From: Pseudoalteromonas haloplanktis ATCC 14393
GTDB lineage: Bacteria; Pseudomonadota; Gammaproteobacteria; Enterobacterales; Alteromonadaceae
Length of the DNA: 64,000 bases
NCBI RefSeq assembly: GCF_000238355.1
Contig: NZ_AHCA01000004.1
Location: forward strand, 1-64,000
Reading direction: 5' to 3'
In this document: piece by piece, positions 29,034-38,598 of the stretch
Position numbering within the stretch: the stretch's first letter is position 1
Layout of the letters: each line of letters begins with the position of its first letter
Notes under the pieces: generated by a model
Database searches by the model: none
What the model saw: the letters and a program-made list of their open reading frames with translations, nothing else
What the model was told of the DNA's origin: nothing
Program-made: the position numbers and the translations under genes

Positions 29034-29072
29034 AAACGAAAAAAGGCCTGTGTTCTTAGTGAACACAGGCCT
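29034..29072 (-). terminator. thr operon attenuator terminator
   Basis: Perfect 12-bp stem AGGCCTGTGTTC/GAACACAGGCCT with a 5-nt loop. On the minus strand a run of T's follows, 28 nt after the thrL stop codon and just before thrA. When threonine and isoleucine tRNAs are charged, it should end transcription before thrA. Confidence 0.9.
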
Positions 29073-29099
29073 TTAAATTTGTTGCACCGACCTATGCCA

Positions 29100-29159
29100 C
29101 TATCCAGTTAGAATGGTGGTTGTAATAATAATGGTCAATACGTGATTATTTGTTTTCAT
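29100..29159 (-). CDS. thrL: thr operon leader peptide
   Basis: 19-aa ORF reading MKTNNHVLTIIITTTILTG: 5 of 19 codons are Thr (plus the start-region Thr) and 4 are Ile. That composition and its place immediately upstream of a strong attenuator identify ThrL, as in E. coli ([21 protein letters not shown]). Ribosome stalling at these codons would favour an antiterminator. A TTGACA-like -35 lies just upstream (reverse complement of 29190-29195 region). Confidence 0.9.
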   Translation of the reverse strand: MKTNNHVLTIIITTTILTG

Positions 29160-29240
29160 AGCCTTTAGACTGCCTTAAATATGACTATAATGTCAACCCT
29201 TAATAAAAAGATAAATTATGCTTTTTGGTTATAAACAAAT

Positions 29241-29606
29241 CTAATGAATGCCAAATTTATGCAGGATTTTATGTAATCTGGTTTTATCTATTGGTTTATC
29301 AATAAAGTCAATAGCTCCTAATTTTGCAACACGTTGCTTCATCGCATCTTGAATATCGGCAGAAATAACCAGCACAAAACATTCAATTTTCTGCGCCTTG
29401 ATACTCTCAAGCACCTGCACCCCATCAATTTCAGGCATTGTTAAATCAAGACACAATAAGTCAAAATTATGCATTTGCAGTAATTCTAGGGCTTCTCGGC
29501 CATTTTTTGCTTGCATGATGTCTGCTGTAATACATTCATTTAAACAGCGCACAACTTGTTTGCGTGCTACTGTAGAATCATCACATACCAATACGGAAAA
29601 ATTCAT
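29241..29606 (-). CDS. Single-domain CheY-like response regulator
   Basis: 121 aa, one receiver domain and no output domain. Acidic pair in VCDDSTVARK, phospho-acceptor Asp in LLCLDLTMPEIDG (about residue 53) and the conserved Lys in IDKPIDKTR. It could act by protein contact in chemotaxis or in a phosphorelay. It is divergent from a histidine kinase at 29889 across 280 bp, but no direct pairing is shown. Confidence 0.88.
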   Translation of the reverse strand: MNFSVLVCDDSTVARKQVVRCLNECITADIMQAKNGREALELLQMHNFDLLCLDLTMPEIDGVQVLESIKAQKIECFVLVISADIQDAMKQRVAKLGAIDFIDKPIDKTRLHKILHKFGIH

Positions 29607-29888
29607 ACTATTGACAACTAAAATACCGATAATAGATCATTAAGTGCAGCAAAACGTCACTCAAAAATCATAATGTTATAAAGTGAGTGTGATTTTATAG
29701 CACAAAAATTTAACAGCGATAAGCTTAACTTTTTGCTAAAAAAAGAAAAGTTGGTAATGTTTGTGTGGTTAAATAAGATTATTTTATTTATTTTTAAACA
29801 TTTATTAGCTAACTTTAGTATAGGATGTACTCGTTGCTAGGGTATGAATTAAGCTTTGTGTATAAAATAAAGGAGCTATGGGACACCC

Positions 29889-31652
29889 ATGCTACAAAAA
29901 AGCCTGTCAAAGAAGCTACTTACCAGTGTGTTGTCCGTCTACTTTTTATTAACTTTTGTAGTGACGTGCGGGCAAGTAATTGCTGAATATATCAACACGA
30001 AAGACTATATCCGTGACGAATTAACAACCCTGCAAAAAACATTCAGCCGTAGTTTAACTCGTGCAATTTGGGAGCTTAACACCAAACAAACCATCACTAC
30101 CGCTGAAGGTTTATTAGCGATCCCAATGATTGAAGGCATTATTGTCCGTGATGATAGCGGCGAGATTATTTCTCAACTTGGCCGCTCTTTGGATATTCGC
30201 GAGCTATACAGTCAGCAGTTAGTGCAAGAAGAAGCCATCATCGAAGACACCCCCTCGGGGCTATTTGGCTATACCTTTCCATTGATTTTTGAATTTTCAG
30301 GACGTGCCACTCAAGTGGGTGACGTAACGCTGTTTTCAAGCCGTGAGGTGGTATTTAGCCGGATAATGATCTCTATTTATTTTTTAATTGGAAATGCCAT
30401 GATCAAGACAACTTTCTTGATTATTTTATTTCTAATGGCATTTAGAAAATTACTCACCGAACCATTAGCACAACTGACCGAGCAAATTGAAGACCTTGAA
30501 TTAAATGATCTTGAAGGCCAACATATCGAAATTGAAACCAGTGAGCACAACGAATTAAAAGTAATGGAGGAGTCATTCAATAAACTAATCGATAAGGTCG
30601 TACAATACCGCAAAGAACTTGAACAGACACAAAAAAAATTGATAATCAGTAACGAAAAGCTGGATCAACAAAACCTGCAATTAGAGCAAGAAGTAGCACG
30701 AAAAACCTCAAACCTTAGTCAAGCAATGATGGATTTACAACAACAAAAATATGAACTAGAAAAACAAAAACTAACACTTACTGAAGAGATTGATTTACGC
30801 CGTCATACTGAACAAGAATTACTGACTAAACAAACCGAAATGCAGCGCTATGTCGATGAACTTAATATGGCGCAAGAGCGCCTAGTTGGCTCCGAAAAAA
30901 TGGCAGCTTTAGGTGGGCTTGTAGCGGGCATCACTCACGATATTAATACCCCCGTTGGCATTGGTGTTACTGCGACCTCATTTTTACAAGAACGATTGCT
31001 ACAAATAGAAGCTGCGTACCAAGATAAAACGCTTTCCCCAAAAGCATTGGAAGAATTTATTAATGATGCCAAACAAAGCACGAGCTTGCTTACCACCAAT
31101 TTAGACAGAGCCTCAGAGCTGGTTGCCAGCTTTAAGCAAATAGCCGTCGACCAAGCCAGCGAAGCGGTGCGCACAATCAATTTTAAAGAATATTTGGGTG
31201 AGGTTATTCGTTCGCTGCATCCTAAAATTAAAAATACCAGTCATCACATTAATTTAGATTGCCCAACAGATTTAACTCTAAACTTGCCCGCTGGTGCCAT
31301 TAGCCAAATATTCACAAACTTGATCATGAATTCATTGATCCACGGGTTTGATGGTATCAAAAATGGCATGATTGATATTACAATTAAAGATGAAGACGAC
31401 CAGGTAATTATCGACTTTAAAGATAATGGCAATGGCGTTACTGAACAACAACTTGAAAAGCTGTTTGACCCGTTCTTCACCACTAAGCGCGATCAAGGCG
31501 GCAGTGGGCTCGGTACTCACATCACCTTTAATCTGGTCAAACAAACTCTCAGTGGTGAGATCGAGGTAACCAGTTCACCTGGTGAAGGCCTGCATTACCA
31601 TATTAGTTTCCCTAAAGACATGCCCAAGCCTTTGTCGATATTTAATAACTAG
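29889..31652 (+). CDS. Membrane sensor histidine kinase
   Basis: 587 aa. A first membrane helix (about 10-32), a periplasmic sensor (33-155) containing a TRAIWELNTKQ motif seen in CHASE-like sensors, a second helix (about 158-180), a HAMP-like linker and a long coiled coil (about 235-340). The dimerisation/phosphoacceptor domain has EKMAALGGLVAGITHDINTP, with the phospho-His in the H-D box. The ATPase domain carries MNSLIHGFD, FKDNGNGV and GGSGLGTHI. No receiver is attached. The signal is unknown; the divergent CheY-like protein is a possible partner. Confidence 0.9.
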   Translation: MLQKSLSKKLLTSVLSVYFLLTFVVTCGQVIAEYINTKDYIRDELTTLQKTFSRSLTRAIWELNTKQTITTAEGLLAIPMIEGIIVRDDSGEIISQLGRSLDIRELYSQQLVQEEAIIEDTPSGLFGYTFPLIFEFSGRATQVGDVTLFSSREVVFSRIMISIYFLIGNAMIKTTFLIILFLMAFRKLLTEPLAQLTEQIEDLELNDLEGQHIEIETSEHNELKVMEESFNKLIDKVVQYRKELEQTQKKLIISNEKLDQQNLQLEQEVARKTSNLSQAMMDLQQQKYELEKQKLTLTEEIDLRRHTEQELLTKQTEMQRYVDELNMAQERLVGSEKMAALGGLVAGITHDINTPVGIGVTATSFLQERLLQIEAAYQDKTLSPKALEEFINDAKQSTSLLTTNLDRASELVASFKQIAVDQASEAVRTINFKEYLGEVIRSLHPKIKNTSHHINLDCPTDLTLNLPAGAISQIFTNLIMNSLIHGFDGIKNGMIDITIKDEDDQVIIDFKDNGNGVTEQQLEKLFDPFFTTKRDQGGSGLGTHITFNLVKQTLSGEIEVTSSPGEGLHYHISFPKDMPKPLSIFNN

Positions 31653-31783
31653 CTGCACTGAATGTGCTTAAACTGTTTGCCTAACTCTTGGCTTAATTGC
31701 TAATCGTTTGGGCAATCAGTCATTTGCGCATCAGCTTTTTATTGTTATGATTGGGCAAATTTACCGAATGGATCAATCTCCCT

Positions 31784-32695
31784 ATGTGGTTTAGTAACCT
31801 TATTTGTTACCGCTTTAAACAAGACGTTTCATATACCCAAGAAGACTTTGAAAAAGCATTAGAACAAGATTTGTTTCGTCCTTGTGGCAGCCAAGACTTA
31901 AATACTTTTGGCTGGACTAAAGCCTTTGGTAAACACGGTGACACCTTGTCACACTTCTCACAAAAAAGCATTTTAGTCTGTGCTAAGCGTGAAGAGAAAG
32001 TATTGCCAGCAGCTGTGGTCAACGACATGCTTGCTGAAAAAATAGAGCTTATCGAAGCTGAAGAAAACCGCCCAGTTAAGAAAAAAGAAAAAGATGAACT
32101 GAAAGAAAACATCTTACATACTTTATTACCGCAAGCTTTTAAAAAATCGAGCTTACAGTTTGCTTTTATCGATCAGGAAAATGGCTGGGTTGTTGTCAAT
32201 AGCGGCAGCTTTAATAAAGCAGAAGAGCTATTAGCACTCTTACGTAAATCATTGGGGACATTACCTGTTGTTCCTGCGTTTGCGAACTATGATCTAGACG
32301 TATTTTTAACTGATTGGCTAACTAACTTTAGTACCCCTGAAGGCTTTGCTATTGGCTCTGACGCTGAGCTTGAAGAAGCTGATGACAGTGGTGCACAAGT
32401 AAAACTTAAAGGCCATGACCTTGCCTGTGATGAAGTAAAGTCGCACCTTGAAAGTGGTAAACGTGTCACTAAACTAGCTCTTGATTGGCAAGAAAGATTG
32501 AAGTTTATGTTGCAAAACGACGGTTCAATTAAGCGCCTTAGTTACTCTGAAACATTAAAAGAAGAAAATGCTGACATCCCTAAAGAAGATATGCTGGTTA
32601 AACTGGATGCTGACTTTATTCTCGCTTCAGAAGAAATAAAGCTTATGTTAGAAGAATTAACAGCGGGCTTAGGCGACGTTGAAGACTTAGCCTAA
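31784..32695 (+). CDS. rdgC: Recombination-associated protein RdgC
   Basis: 303 aa from MWFSNLICYRFKQDV, the same length as E. coli RdgC. A ring-forming, non-specific DNA-binding protein that restrains RecA filament activity. Conserved features include PCGSQDLNTFGW, LLPQAFKKSSLQFAFID and the C-terminal LDADFILASEEIKLMLEEL. The frame opens 11 codons earlier with TTG; the ATG start matches the family but has only a weak, distant SD (AATGGA). Confidence 0.94.
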   Translation: MWFSNLICYRFKQDVSYTQEDFEKALEQDLFRPCGSQDLNTFGWTKAFGKHGDTLSHFSQKSILVCAKREEKVLPAAVVNDMLAEKIELIEAEENRPVKKKEKDELKENILHTLLPQAFKKSSLQFAFIDQENGWVVVNSGSFNKAEELLALLRKSLGTLPVVPAFANYDLDVFLTDWLTNFSTPEGFAIGSDAELEEADDSGAQVKLKGHDLACDEVKSHLESGKRVTKLALDWQERLKFMLQNDGSIKRLSYSETLKEENADIPKEDMLVKLDADFILASEEIKLMLEELTAGLGDVEDLA

Positions 32696-32711
32696 TATTA
32701 GTCTGAGGATT

Positions 32712-32746
32712 ACCCCCAGTAATTGGATAGCCCAACTATTGGGGGT
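32712..32746. terminator. Inverted repeat between rdgC and HDOD gene
   Basis: Long stem ACCCCCAGTAATTGG against CCAACTATTGGGGGT, 13 of 15 paired, with a short loop. It lies between convergent genes and probably ends both transcripts, although no T-run follows directly. Confidence 0.6.
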
Positions 32747-32782
32747 CACTTCATTTGGCGCTTTTTTATTTATTCGTAATTG

Positions 32783-33622
32783 TTAACTAAATACTGATTT
32801 AACATCATCAAGCACATCGTTATATTCATCCGTAGAGAAAATATCTAACGAAGAAATCACCCCTTTATCGATATAGGTTTGTAGCGCGGCTGATTTATCT
32901 GAAACCTGTAAGATACCTTCCATAATTGCTCCAATCCGAATGAAGTCCACATAACTAATATGCTCAGGTCGATAATTAGGATTAGCCCAGCTCTCTGCTA
33001 CCTCAATAAACTCATCAGTAAACTCCCACGCTCGCATAATTGCACCACCGACTTTACCACTGAGCTTTTGAATTGCGTGCGCTAAAAAGCTTGGATTCGC
33101 AAATACTTCAGGGTGGCGTTCTGCTTCAGTTAAAATAGGTAATACACCGATGTTATACACGAGTGAAGCTAGTGTGATGGTATCGCGATTGAGTGATGTT
33201 TTTTTATTTTCTTTTAAAAAGAACTCCATCAAGGTAATAGAATGACACGCTACTTTGAGTGTTTTTTGCCATGCTTTATCCATATACCCTTTGATCAATT
33301 CATTGTTTGAAACAAATAGTTGCTCCATCGCCATTGCTGTCGCAATATTCTTAATTTGACGCAAACCAATTCGGGTGACTGCTTGATTAAGGTTCGTAAC
33401 TTTAACTGAGCGCCCCATAAAGGCACTGTTTGCAACTTTTATCATGCGTGCAGCTAATGCCGGATCATGGGAAATAACATCAGCCATTTGCGCTAAATTT
33501 ACATCTGGATTATCGGCAGCTTGGCGTACACGCACCGCAACCTCAGGAAGGGTTGGTAAAACTAATGTGTCATTATTAATACGATCAACCAAAATGGTCA
33601 GTAGTGCGTTTTCTGTTGACAT
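32783..33622 (-). CDS. HDOD domain signalling protein
   Basis: 279 aa, essentially one HDOD domain (about residues 20-220), a non-catalytic relative of HD hydrolases. The start LPTLPEVAVRVRQAADNPDVN and IGLRQIKNIATAMAMEQLF are typical. It lacks an attached receiver, GGDEF or kinase domain. Such proteins act in signalling, chemotaxis or biofilm regulation; the role here is unknown. Confidence 0.88.
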   Translation of the reverse strand: MSTENALLTILVDRINNDTLVLPTLPEVAVRVRQAADNPDVNLAQMADVISHDPALAARMIKVANSAFMGRSVKVTNLNQAVTRIGLRQIKNIATAMAMEQLFVSNNELIKGYMDKAWQKTLKVACHSITLMEFFLKENKKTSLNRDTITLASLVYNIGVLPILTEAERHPEVFANPSFLAHAIQKLSGKVGGAIMRAWEFTDEFIEVAESWANPNYRPEHISYVDFIRIGAIMEGILQVSDKSAALQTYIDKGVISSLDIFSTDEYNDVLDDVKSVFS

Positions 33623-33897
33623 AGATGTGCCATCCTTTTGTATTGATTTGTTGAAATGCTCAAATCATGGATTCTTATAGATACAGTATTGTCTAAGTTA
33701 CCGCTAAAGTTAAGAAAATTACAGAAATTAGTTTAGTTTATTTTGCTAATAAATTTTATATCTCAAACCTTAGCGCAACACAACCTAGGAAGCTTGCTAT
33801 TTACGCACAAGATTTGTTTTAATGCTGGGATAACAAGGAAGCAGTAGTCCTTTGTACCTAGGGCATATATTCAACTCACTTTTTAACAGGCAACATA

Positions 33898-35598
33898 ATG
33901 ACTCTTAATAAAATAAGCCAAGCACTCTTTCTCAGCGGTGTCGTGTTTCTTAGCGCATGCTCTGAACCTGCTAACACTTCGAAAACATCGACTGACGTTA
34001 CTGCTGCACCAGTAAAACAGCAACAAGATAGCGGCCCACAACTTATTAACACTGACGCTAGTCGCCTAGATATCTATACTGACTTTAGCTTAACCACCGA
34101 TTTATCACATTTAAGCGACAATCAAAAAGCTCTAATAGCAAAACTTATCGATGCTTCAAAAATTATGGATGAGCTATTTTGGCGTCAAGCTTTTGGTGAA
34201 GATAAATCCGCTTTTTTAGCCAAAATTAACGATCCTAAAGTACAGAAATTCGCAGATATCAACTACGGCCCATGGGATAGACTCAACGGCGATCACGTGT
34301 TTTTATCTGGTTATGAAGAAAAAACAGCCGGTGCACAATTTTACCCAGCAGACATCAGCAAAGAAGAGTTAAACAACGCCGATGTAACTGATAAAAGCGG
34401 CCTTTATTCAGTTATCAAACGTGATGAAAATGGCAAACTTTATAGCGTAGCCTACTCGATTGAATACGCGCAAGCTCTTGAAAAAGCGGCAAACCTACTG
34501 CGTGAAGCAAGTAAACTGGCCGATGATAAAGAATTTGCTAACTACTTAAACCTTCGTGCCGACGCGCTACAAAGTGATGACTATCAAGCATCTGATTTTG
34601 CATGGATGGACATGAAAAACAACCCCATTGACGTGGTGATTGGTCCAATCGAAACCTATGAAGATCAATTGTTTGGTTATCGTGCAGCGTTTGAATCTTA
34701 TGTACTAGTAAAAGATTTAGCCTGGAGTGAACGCCTAGCAAAGTTTGCTGCTTTTTTACCTGAGCTACAAAAAGGCTTACCAGTAGATGCGAAATACAAA
34801 CAAGAAGTCCCAGGTTCAGACGCTGACCTAAATGCATATGACGTTGTTTATTATGCTGGTCACTCAAATGCGGGTAGCAAAACCATTGCTATTAACCTAC
34901 CAAATGATGAGCAGGTACAACTTGAAAAAGGCACTCGCCGTTTACAACTTAAAAATGCGATGCGCGCCAAGTTCGATAAAATTTTAGTACCAATTGCCGA
35001 ACAACTCATTGTGCCAGAGCAACGCAAGCATATTACCTTTGATGCATTTTTTGCCAATACGATGTTCCACGAAGTAGCGCACGGTTTAGGCATAAAAAAC
35101 ACTATTACAGATAAAGGCACAGTGCGCCAATCATTACAAGAGCACGCCAGTGCCCTTGAAGAAGGCAAAGCCGATATCTTAGGTTTGTATATGGTTGAAC
35201 AGTTACTTAAAAAAGGTGAAATCACTGAAGGTACACTAGAAGATTACTATATTACCTTTATGGCTGGCATCTTCCGTTCGGTACGTTTTGGCGCATCAAG
35301 TGCTCATGGGAAAGCGAATATGATCCGTTTTAACTTTTTTGCACAAGAGGGCGCATTCTCTAAAAATGAGCAAGGTCTTTACAGCGTAAACATGGGAAAA
35401 ATGGGTCAAGCAATGGAAAAATTATCACGCTTGATTTTAACCTTACAAGGAGATGGTGATTACCAAAAAGTGGATCAACTGATTGCCACTCATGGTGATA
35501 TAAAAGCCGAGCTTGCTCAAGATTTAGAAAAACTGAGCCAAGCGAATATTCCCGTCGATGTAACCTTTAAACAAGGCAAAGACGTGTTAGGCCTATAA
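33898..35598 (+). CDS. Lipoprotein M49-like zinc peptidase (dipeptidyl peptidase III family)
   Basis: 566 aa. The signal peptide ends in a lipobox (FLSACS), so it should be membrane-anchored. The zinc site reads FHEVAHGLGIK (about residue 392), with the third ligand in EEGKADILGLY (about 420). Classic DPP III enzymes carry a six-residue HExxGH; this protein has the five-residue HExxH found in a divergent M49 branch. Length and the EEGKAD motif fit that branch. It probably cleaves short peptides outside the cytoplasm. It is followed by a strong hairpin. Confidence 0.82.
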   Translation: MTLNKISQALFLSGVVFLSACSEPANTSKTSTDVTAAPVKQQQDSGPQLINTDASRLDIYTDFSLTTDLSHLSDNQKALIAKLIDASKIMDELFWRQAFGEDKSAFLAKINDPKVQKFADINYGPWDRLNGDHVFLSGYEEKTAGAQFYPADISKEELNNADVTDKSGLYSVIKRDENGKLYSVAYSIEYAQALEKAANLLREASKLADDKEFANYLNLRADALQSDDYQASDFAWMDMKNNPIDVVIGPIETYEDQLFGYRAAFESYVLVKDLAWSERLAKFAAFLPELQKGLPVDAKYKQEVPGSDADLNAYDVVYYAGHSNAGSKTIAINLPNDEQVQLEKGTRRLQLKNAMRAKFDKILVPIAEQLIVPEQRKHITFDAFFANTMFHEVAHGLGIKNTITDKGTVRQSLQEHASALEEGKADILGLYMVEQLLKKGEITEGTLEDYYITFMAGIFRSVRFGASSAHGKANMIRFNFFAQEGAFSKNEQGLYSVNMGKMGQAMEKLSRLILTLQGDGDYQKVDQLIATHGDIKAELAQDLEKLSQANIPVDVTFKQGKDVLGL

Positions 35599-35608
35599 CG
35601 GCAACTTT

Positions 35609-35638
35609 AAAGTGTTACAGCCTAAGCTGTAACACTTT
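35609..35638. terminator. Perfect inverted repeat after M49-like gene
   Basis: 13-bp perfect stem AAAGTGTTACAGC/GCTGTAACACTTT with a CTAA loop, 10 bp after the stop codon. The following T-run is weak. It lies between convergent genes. Confidence 0.7.
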
Positions 35639-35709
35639 GCAATTTATGATTATTACAAAATCGCGATGAAGATCTCAAGCGACTCTACAATGAGAAGTAA
35701 CTGCCATGC

Positions 35710-36108
35710 TTACACAAAGTTTTTCTTTAACAGCTCTATTTGATCTTGTGTATATGGCTTTGCCGTAAATTTACCCCACACAGGTGCAGGCCATGCAGCA
35801 TCGCTTTTAAAGCGGGCAATATGATGAATATGTAACTGTGGCACCATATTACCAAGCGCAGCTACATTGAGTTTATCAGGGTTAAAAACATCTTTTAGTA
35901 ATAGGCTTAGCTTGGCTGATTCTTGCATCAGGACCAATTGGTCTTGTTCGCTTAAATCGATACTTTCTTTTAGCCCAGCTTGGCGGGGAACTAAAATGAA
36001 CCACGGGTATTGGCTATCGTTCATAAGTAACACTTTGCATAAAGGCCAATCCGCTACTTCTATGCAATCACGTGCCAGCTCTGGGGCTAAAGAAAATTCA
36101 GTCGTCAT
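35710..36108 (-). CDS. HIT family protein
   Basis: 132 aa. The histidine-triad motif is QLHIHHIAR, with Gln at the first His position, as in a subgroup of HIT-like hydrolases; the nucleophile His and its partner are kept. A likely nucleotide phosphoramidase or hydrolase, substrate unknown. C-terminal PAPVWGKF is common in this subgroup. Monocistronic, convergent with the M49-like gene. Confidence 0.88.
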   Translation of the reverse strand: MTTEFSLAPELARDCIEVADWPLCKVLLMNDSQYPWFILVPRQAGLKESIDLSEQDQLVLMQESAKLSLLLKDVFNPDKLNVAALGNMVPQLHIHHIARFKSDAAWPAPVWGKFTAKPYTQDQIELLKKNFV

Positions 36109-36219
36109 TTTTTATTCCTCACTCATTAGTGCTTTTTAGCTACTTTATAGCATTTAGTTGCAGTTGCCCACGCTTGCCTTTACCATCGTGGCAGTTTTTA
36201 TTCGAGCGAAGGTAAACAC

Positions 36220-38445
36220 GTGTTAAAAAAAATTAAACACCTCTCATGCTTACTTCCTTTGGTGGTAACAGCCATCACAGTGCAAGCACAACCACTTACG
36301 TTAGAACGTATTTTTGATGATCCTAGTTTAGCGGGTAAAGCGCCTGTGCAACTTAAGTTTTCACCTGATGGTAGTCGTGTTACCTATTTGCAAGGTAAAA
36401 GCGATGATTACAACCGCTATGATTTATGGGAATACAATTTAAAAGACAATAAGAATCGTATTTTAGTGGATTCTGCACAGTTATTTTCTGGCCCAGAAAA
36501 CCTTTCTGATGAAGAAAAAGCACGTCGCGAACGCCAACGTATTTTTGGTAAAGGTATTTTAGAGTACAAATGGTCAAAGGATGGTAAAGCGCTATTATTC
36601 CCGCTTAATGGTGACCTGTATTATTACGATCTATCATCAGCAAAAAGTCGCAAGTTAACGGACACAGCAGCATTTGAAACAGATGCCCGTTTTTCACCAA
36701 AAGGTAATTTTGTTTCATTTGTTCGTGAACAAAATTTATATGCGCTAAATCTCAAATCAGGAAAAGAAATCCAACTGAGTAAAGATGGCGGTGGCGTGAT
36801 CAAAAACGGGATGGCTGAATTTGTAGCACAAGAAGAAATGGGCCGCATGACAGGTTACTGGTGGTCAGGTGATGAATCAAAAATTGCTTTCACCCGTATT
36901 GATGAAAGCCCAGTTAAAGAAGCTATACGCAACGAAATTTATGCTGAAGAAGTTAAATTATTCAACCAGCGTTACCCATTTACTGGTACTAACAATGTAA
37001 AAATTCAACTTGGCGTTGTGGCTATTAATGATCAAAGCGTTGATTGGGTCGATTTAGGTAAAGATGACGATATCTACATCGCTCGTGCAAAATGGTTAGA
37101 AGATAACAACACGCTATCATACCAATGGCAAGACCGCTCTCAGCACACACTAGAATTACGCTTTTATAACAGCGACACAAAAGAGCAAAAAGTTGCGTTA
37201 ACTGAAACCAGTGATACCTGGATCAACCTCCATTTTGACTTACAATTTTTAAAAGACAAAAAACACTTTGTTTGGGCCTCAGAGCGTAATGGCTTTAAAC
37301 ACTTATACCTTTACCGCACTAATGGTAAATTAATCCGCCAAATCACTGACGGTGATTGGGTCGTTGATAGCTTAAAGGGAATTGATGAGAAAAAAGGCAT
37401 TGTCTATTTTGCTGGACGTAAAGATACTCCTCTTGAAAGCCACTTATACAGTGTCCCGCTATTTAAAAAGGGTGATATTAAGCGTATTACTGAGCAAGGC
37501 CAATACCACAATGTAGTGATTGCCAAAGACAGTAAAACATTTATTGATAACAGCTCGTCAGTAAATAAACCAGGCTCTGCTGCACTGCGTAAAATAAATG
37601 GCGAGTTTATTACTTGGCTTGAGGAAAATAAACTAGATAAAACTCACCCTTTAACACCTTACCTCACTGATTTGGCTGAGCCAGAATATGGCACAATCAA
37701 AGCTGATGATGGTCAAGTAATGCATTACCGCTTATTTAAACCTGCTACTATTGCTGATGGTAAAAAGCACCCTGTACTTGTCAATGTATATGGCGGCCCA
37801 CACGCACAACGTGTGACTAACAGCTGGCGCAGCAAAAACTTATACTTTCAATACATGGCGCAACAAGGTTATGTGGTATTCCAACTTGACAATCGCGGCT
37901 CGTACAATCGCGGTAAAAAGTTTGAAGATGCCATTTACAAGCACTTAGGTGTAGTTGAAGTAGCCGATCAAATCAAAGGCGTAGAGTTTTTACGCACTCT
38001 TGATTACGTTGACCCACAACGCATTGGTATTTATGGCCACAGCTACGGCGGCTATATGGCTCTGATGACCATGTTTAAAGCGGGTGATTACTTTCAAGCA
38101 GGGGTATCTGGCGCACCAGTAACCGATTGGGCACTCTACGACACTCATTATACTGAACGCTATTTAGGTCATCCTGAGACTAACGGCAAAGGTTATACCG
38201 ACAGTGCGGTGTTCCCATACGCTGAAGGCTTAAAGGGCCCATTAATGATTTATCACGGCATGGCGGACGATAATGTACTGTTCACACATGCCACTAAATT
38301 ATTTAAGCAATTACAGGATAACGAGCAACAGTTCGAAATGATGACCTACCCAGGCTCAAAACATAGTTTACGTGGTAAAAATGTTCAAACACATTTACAT
38401 CAAACCATTACCAGTTTCTTCAACCGCCATTTTGACGTTGAATAA
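36220..38445 (+). CDS. Dipeptidyl peptidase IV-type serine peptidase (S9)
   Basis: 741 aa. A signal peptide of about 23 residues (ending VQAQ) exports it. An N-terminal eight-blade-type propeller (about 30-480) contains the S9B double-Glu region (QEEMGRMTGYWW). The alpha/beta hydrolase domain has the nucleophile in GIYGHSYGGYMA (Ser about 612), Asp in GMADDNVLF and His in GSKHSLRG. It removes X-Pro dipeptides from peptide N-termini in the periplasm. The start codon is GTG with SD GAAGG. Confidence 0.93.
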   Translation: MLKKIKHLSCLLPLVVTAITVQAQPLTLERIFDDPSLAGKAPVQLKFSPDGSRVTYLQGKSDDYNRYDLWEYNLKDNKNRILVDSAQLFSGPENLSDEEKARRERQRIFGKGILEYKWSKDGKALLFPLNGDLYYYDLSSAKSRKLTDTAAFETDARFSPKGNFVSFVREQNLYALNLKSGKEIQLSKDGGGVIKNGMAEFVAQEEMGRMTGYWWSGDESKIAFTRIDESPVKEAIRNEIYAEEVKLFNQRYPFTGTNNVKIQLGVVAINDQSVDWVDLGKDDDIYIARAKWLEDNNTLSYQWQDRSQHTLELRFYNSDTKEQKVALTETSDTWINLHFDLQFLKDKKHFVWASERNGFKHLYLYRTNGKLIRQITDGDWVVDSLKGIDEKKGIVYFAGRKDTPLESHLYSVPLFKKGDIKRITEQGQYHNVVIAKDSKTFIDNSSSVNKPGSAALRKINGEFITWLEENKLDKTHPLTPYLTDLAEPEYGTIKADDGQVMHYRLFKPATIADGKKHPVLVNVYGGPHAQRVTNSWRSKNLYFQYMAQQGYVVFQLDNRGSYNRGKKFEDAIYKHLGVVEVADQIKGVEFLRTLDYVDPQRIGIYGHSYGGYMALMTMFKAGDYFQAGVSGAPVTDWALYDTHYTERYLGHPETNGKGYTDSAVFPYAEGLKGPLMIYHGMADDNVLFTHATKLFKQLQDNEQQFEMMTYPGSKHSLRGKNVQTHLHQTITSFFNRHFDVE

Positions 38446-38478
38446 CACTGTAAACTTATTTTAATTAACTCATAAAAG

Positions 38479-38504
38479 GCTAATTATATAATTAGCTTTT
38501 TTTT
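38479..38504 (+). terminator. Terminator after DPP IV gene
   Basis: The palindrome GCTAATTATATAATTAGC is followed by eight T's, 30 bp past the stop codon. Confidence 0.88.
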
Positions 38505-38598
38505 GCACTTATAACCGCTTATTACCTAGATTTTTATACCTTTTTAGCTACGCTTAATGTTATTCGCGAACAATGCGAGCACACACAAAGGATCTTCT

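Noticed and set aside
29878..29952. 24-codon ORF overlapping the start of the histidine kinase, out of frame
   Set aside because: Its ATG is only 2 nt from the AGGAG, too close for normal use, and the peptide looks random.
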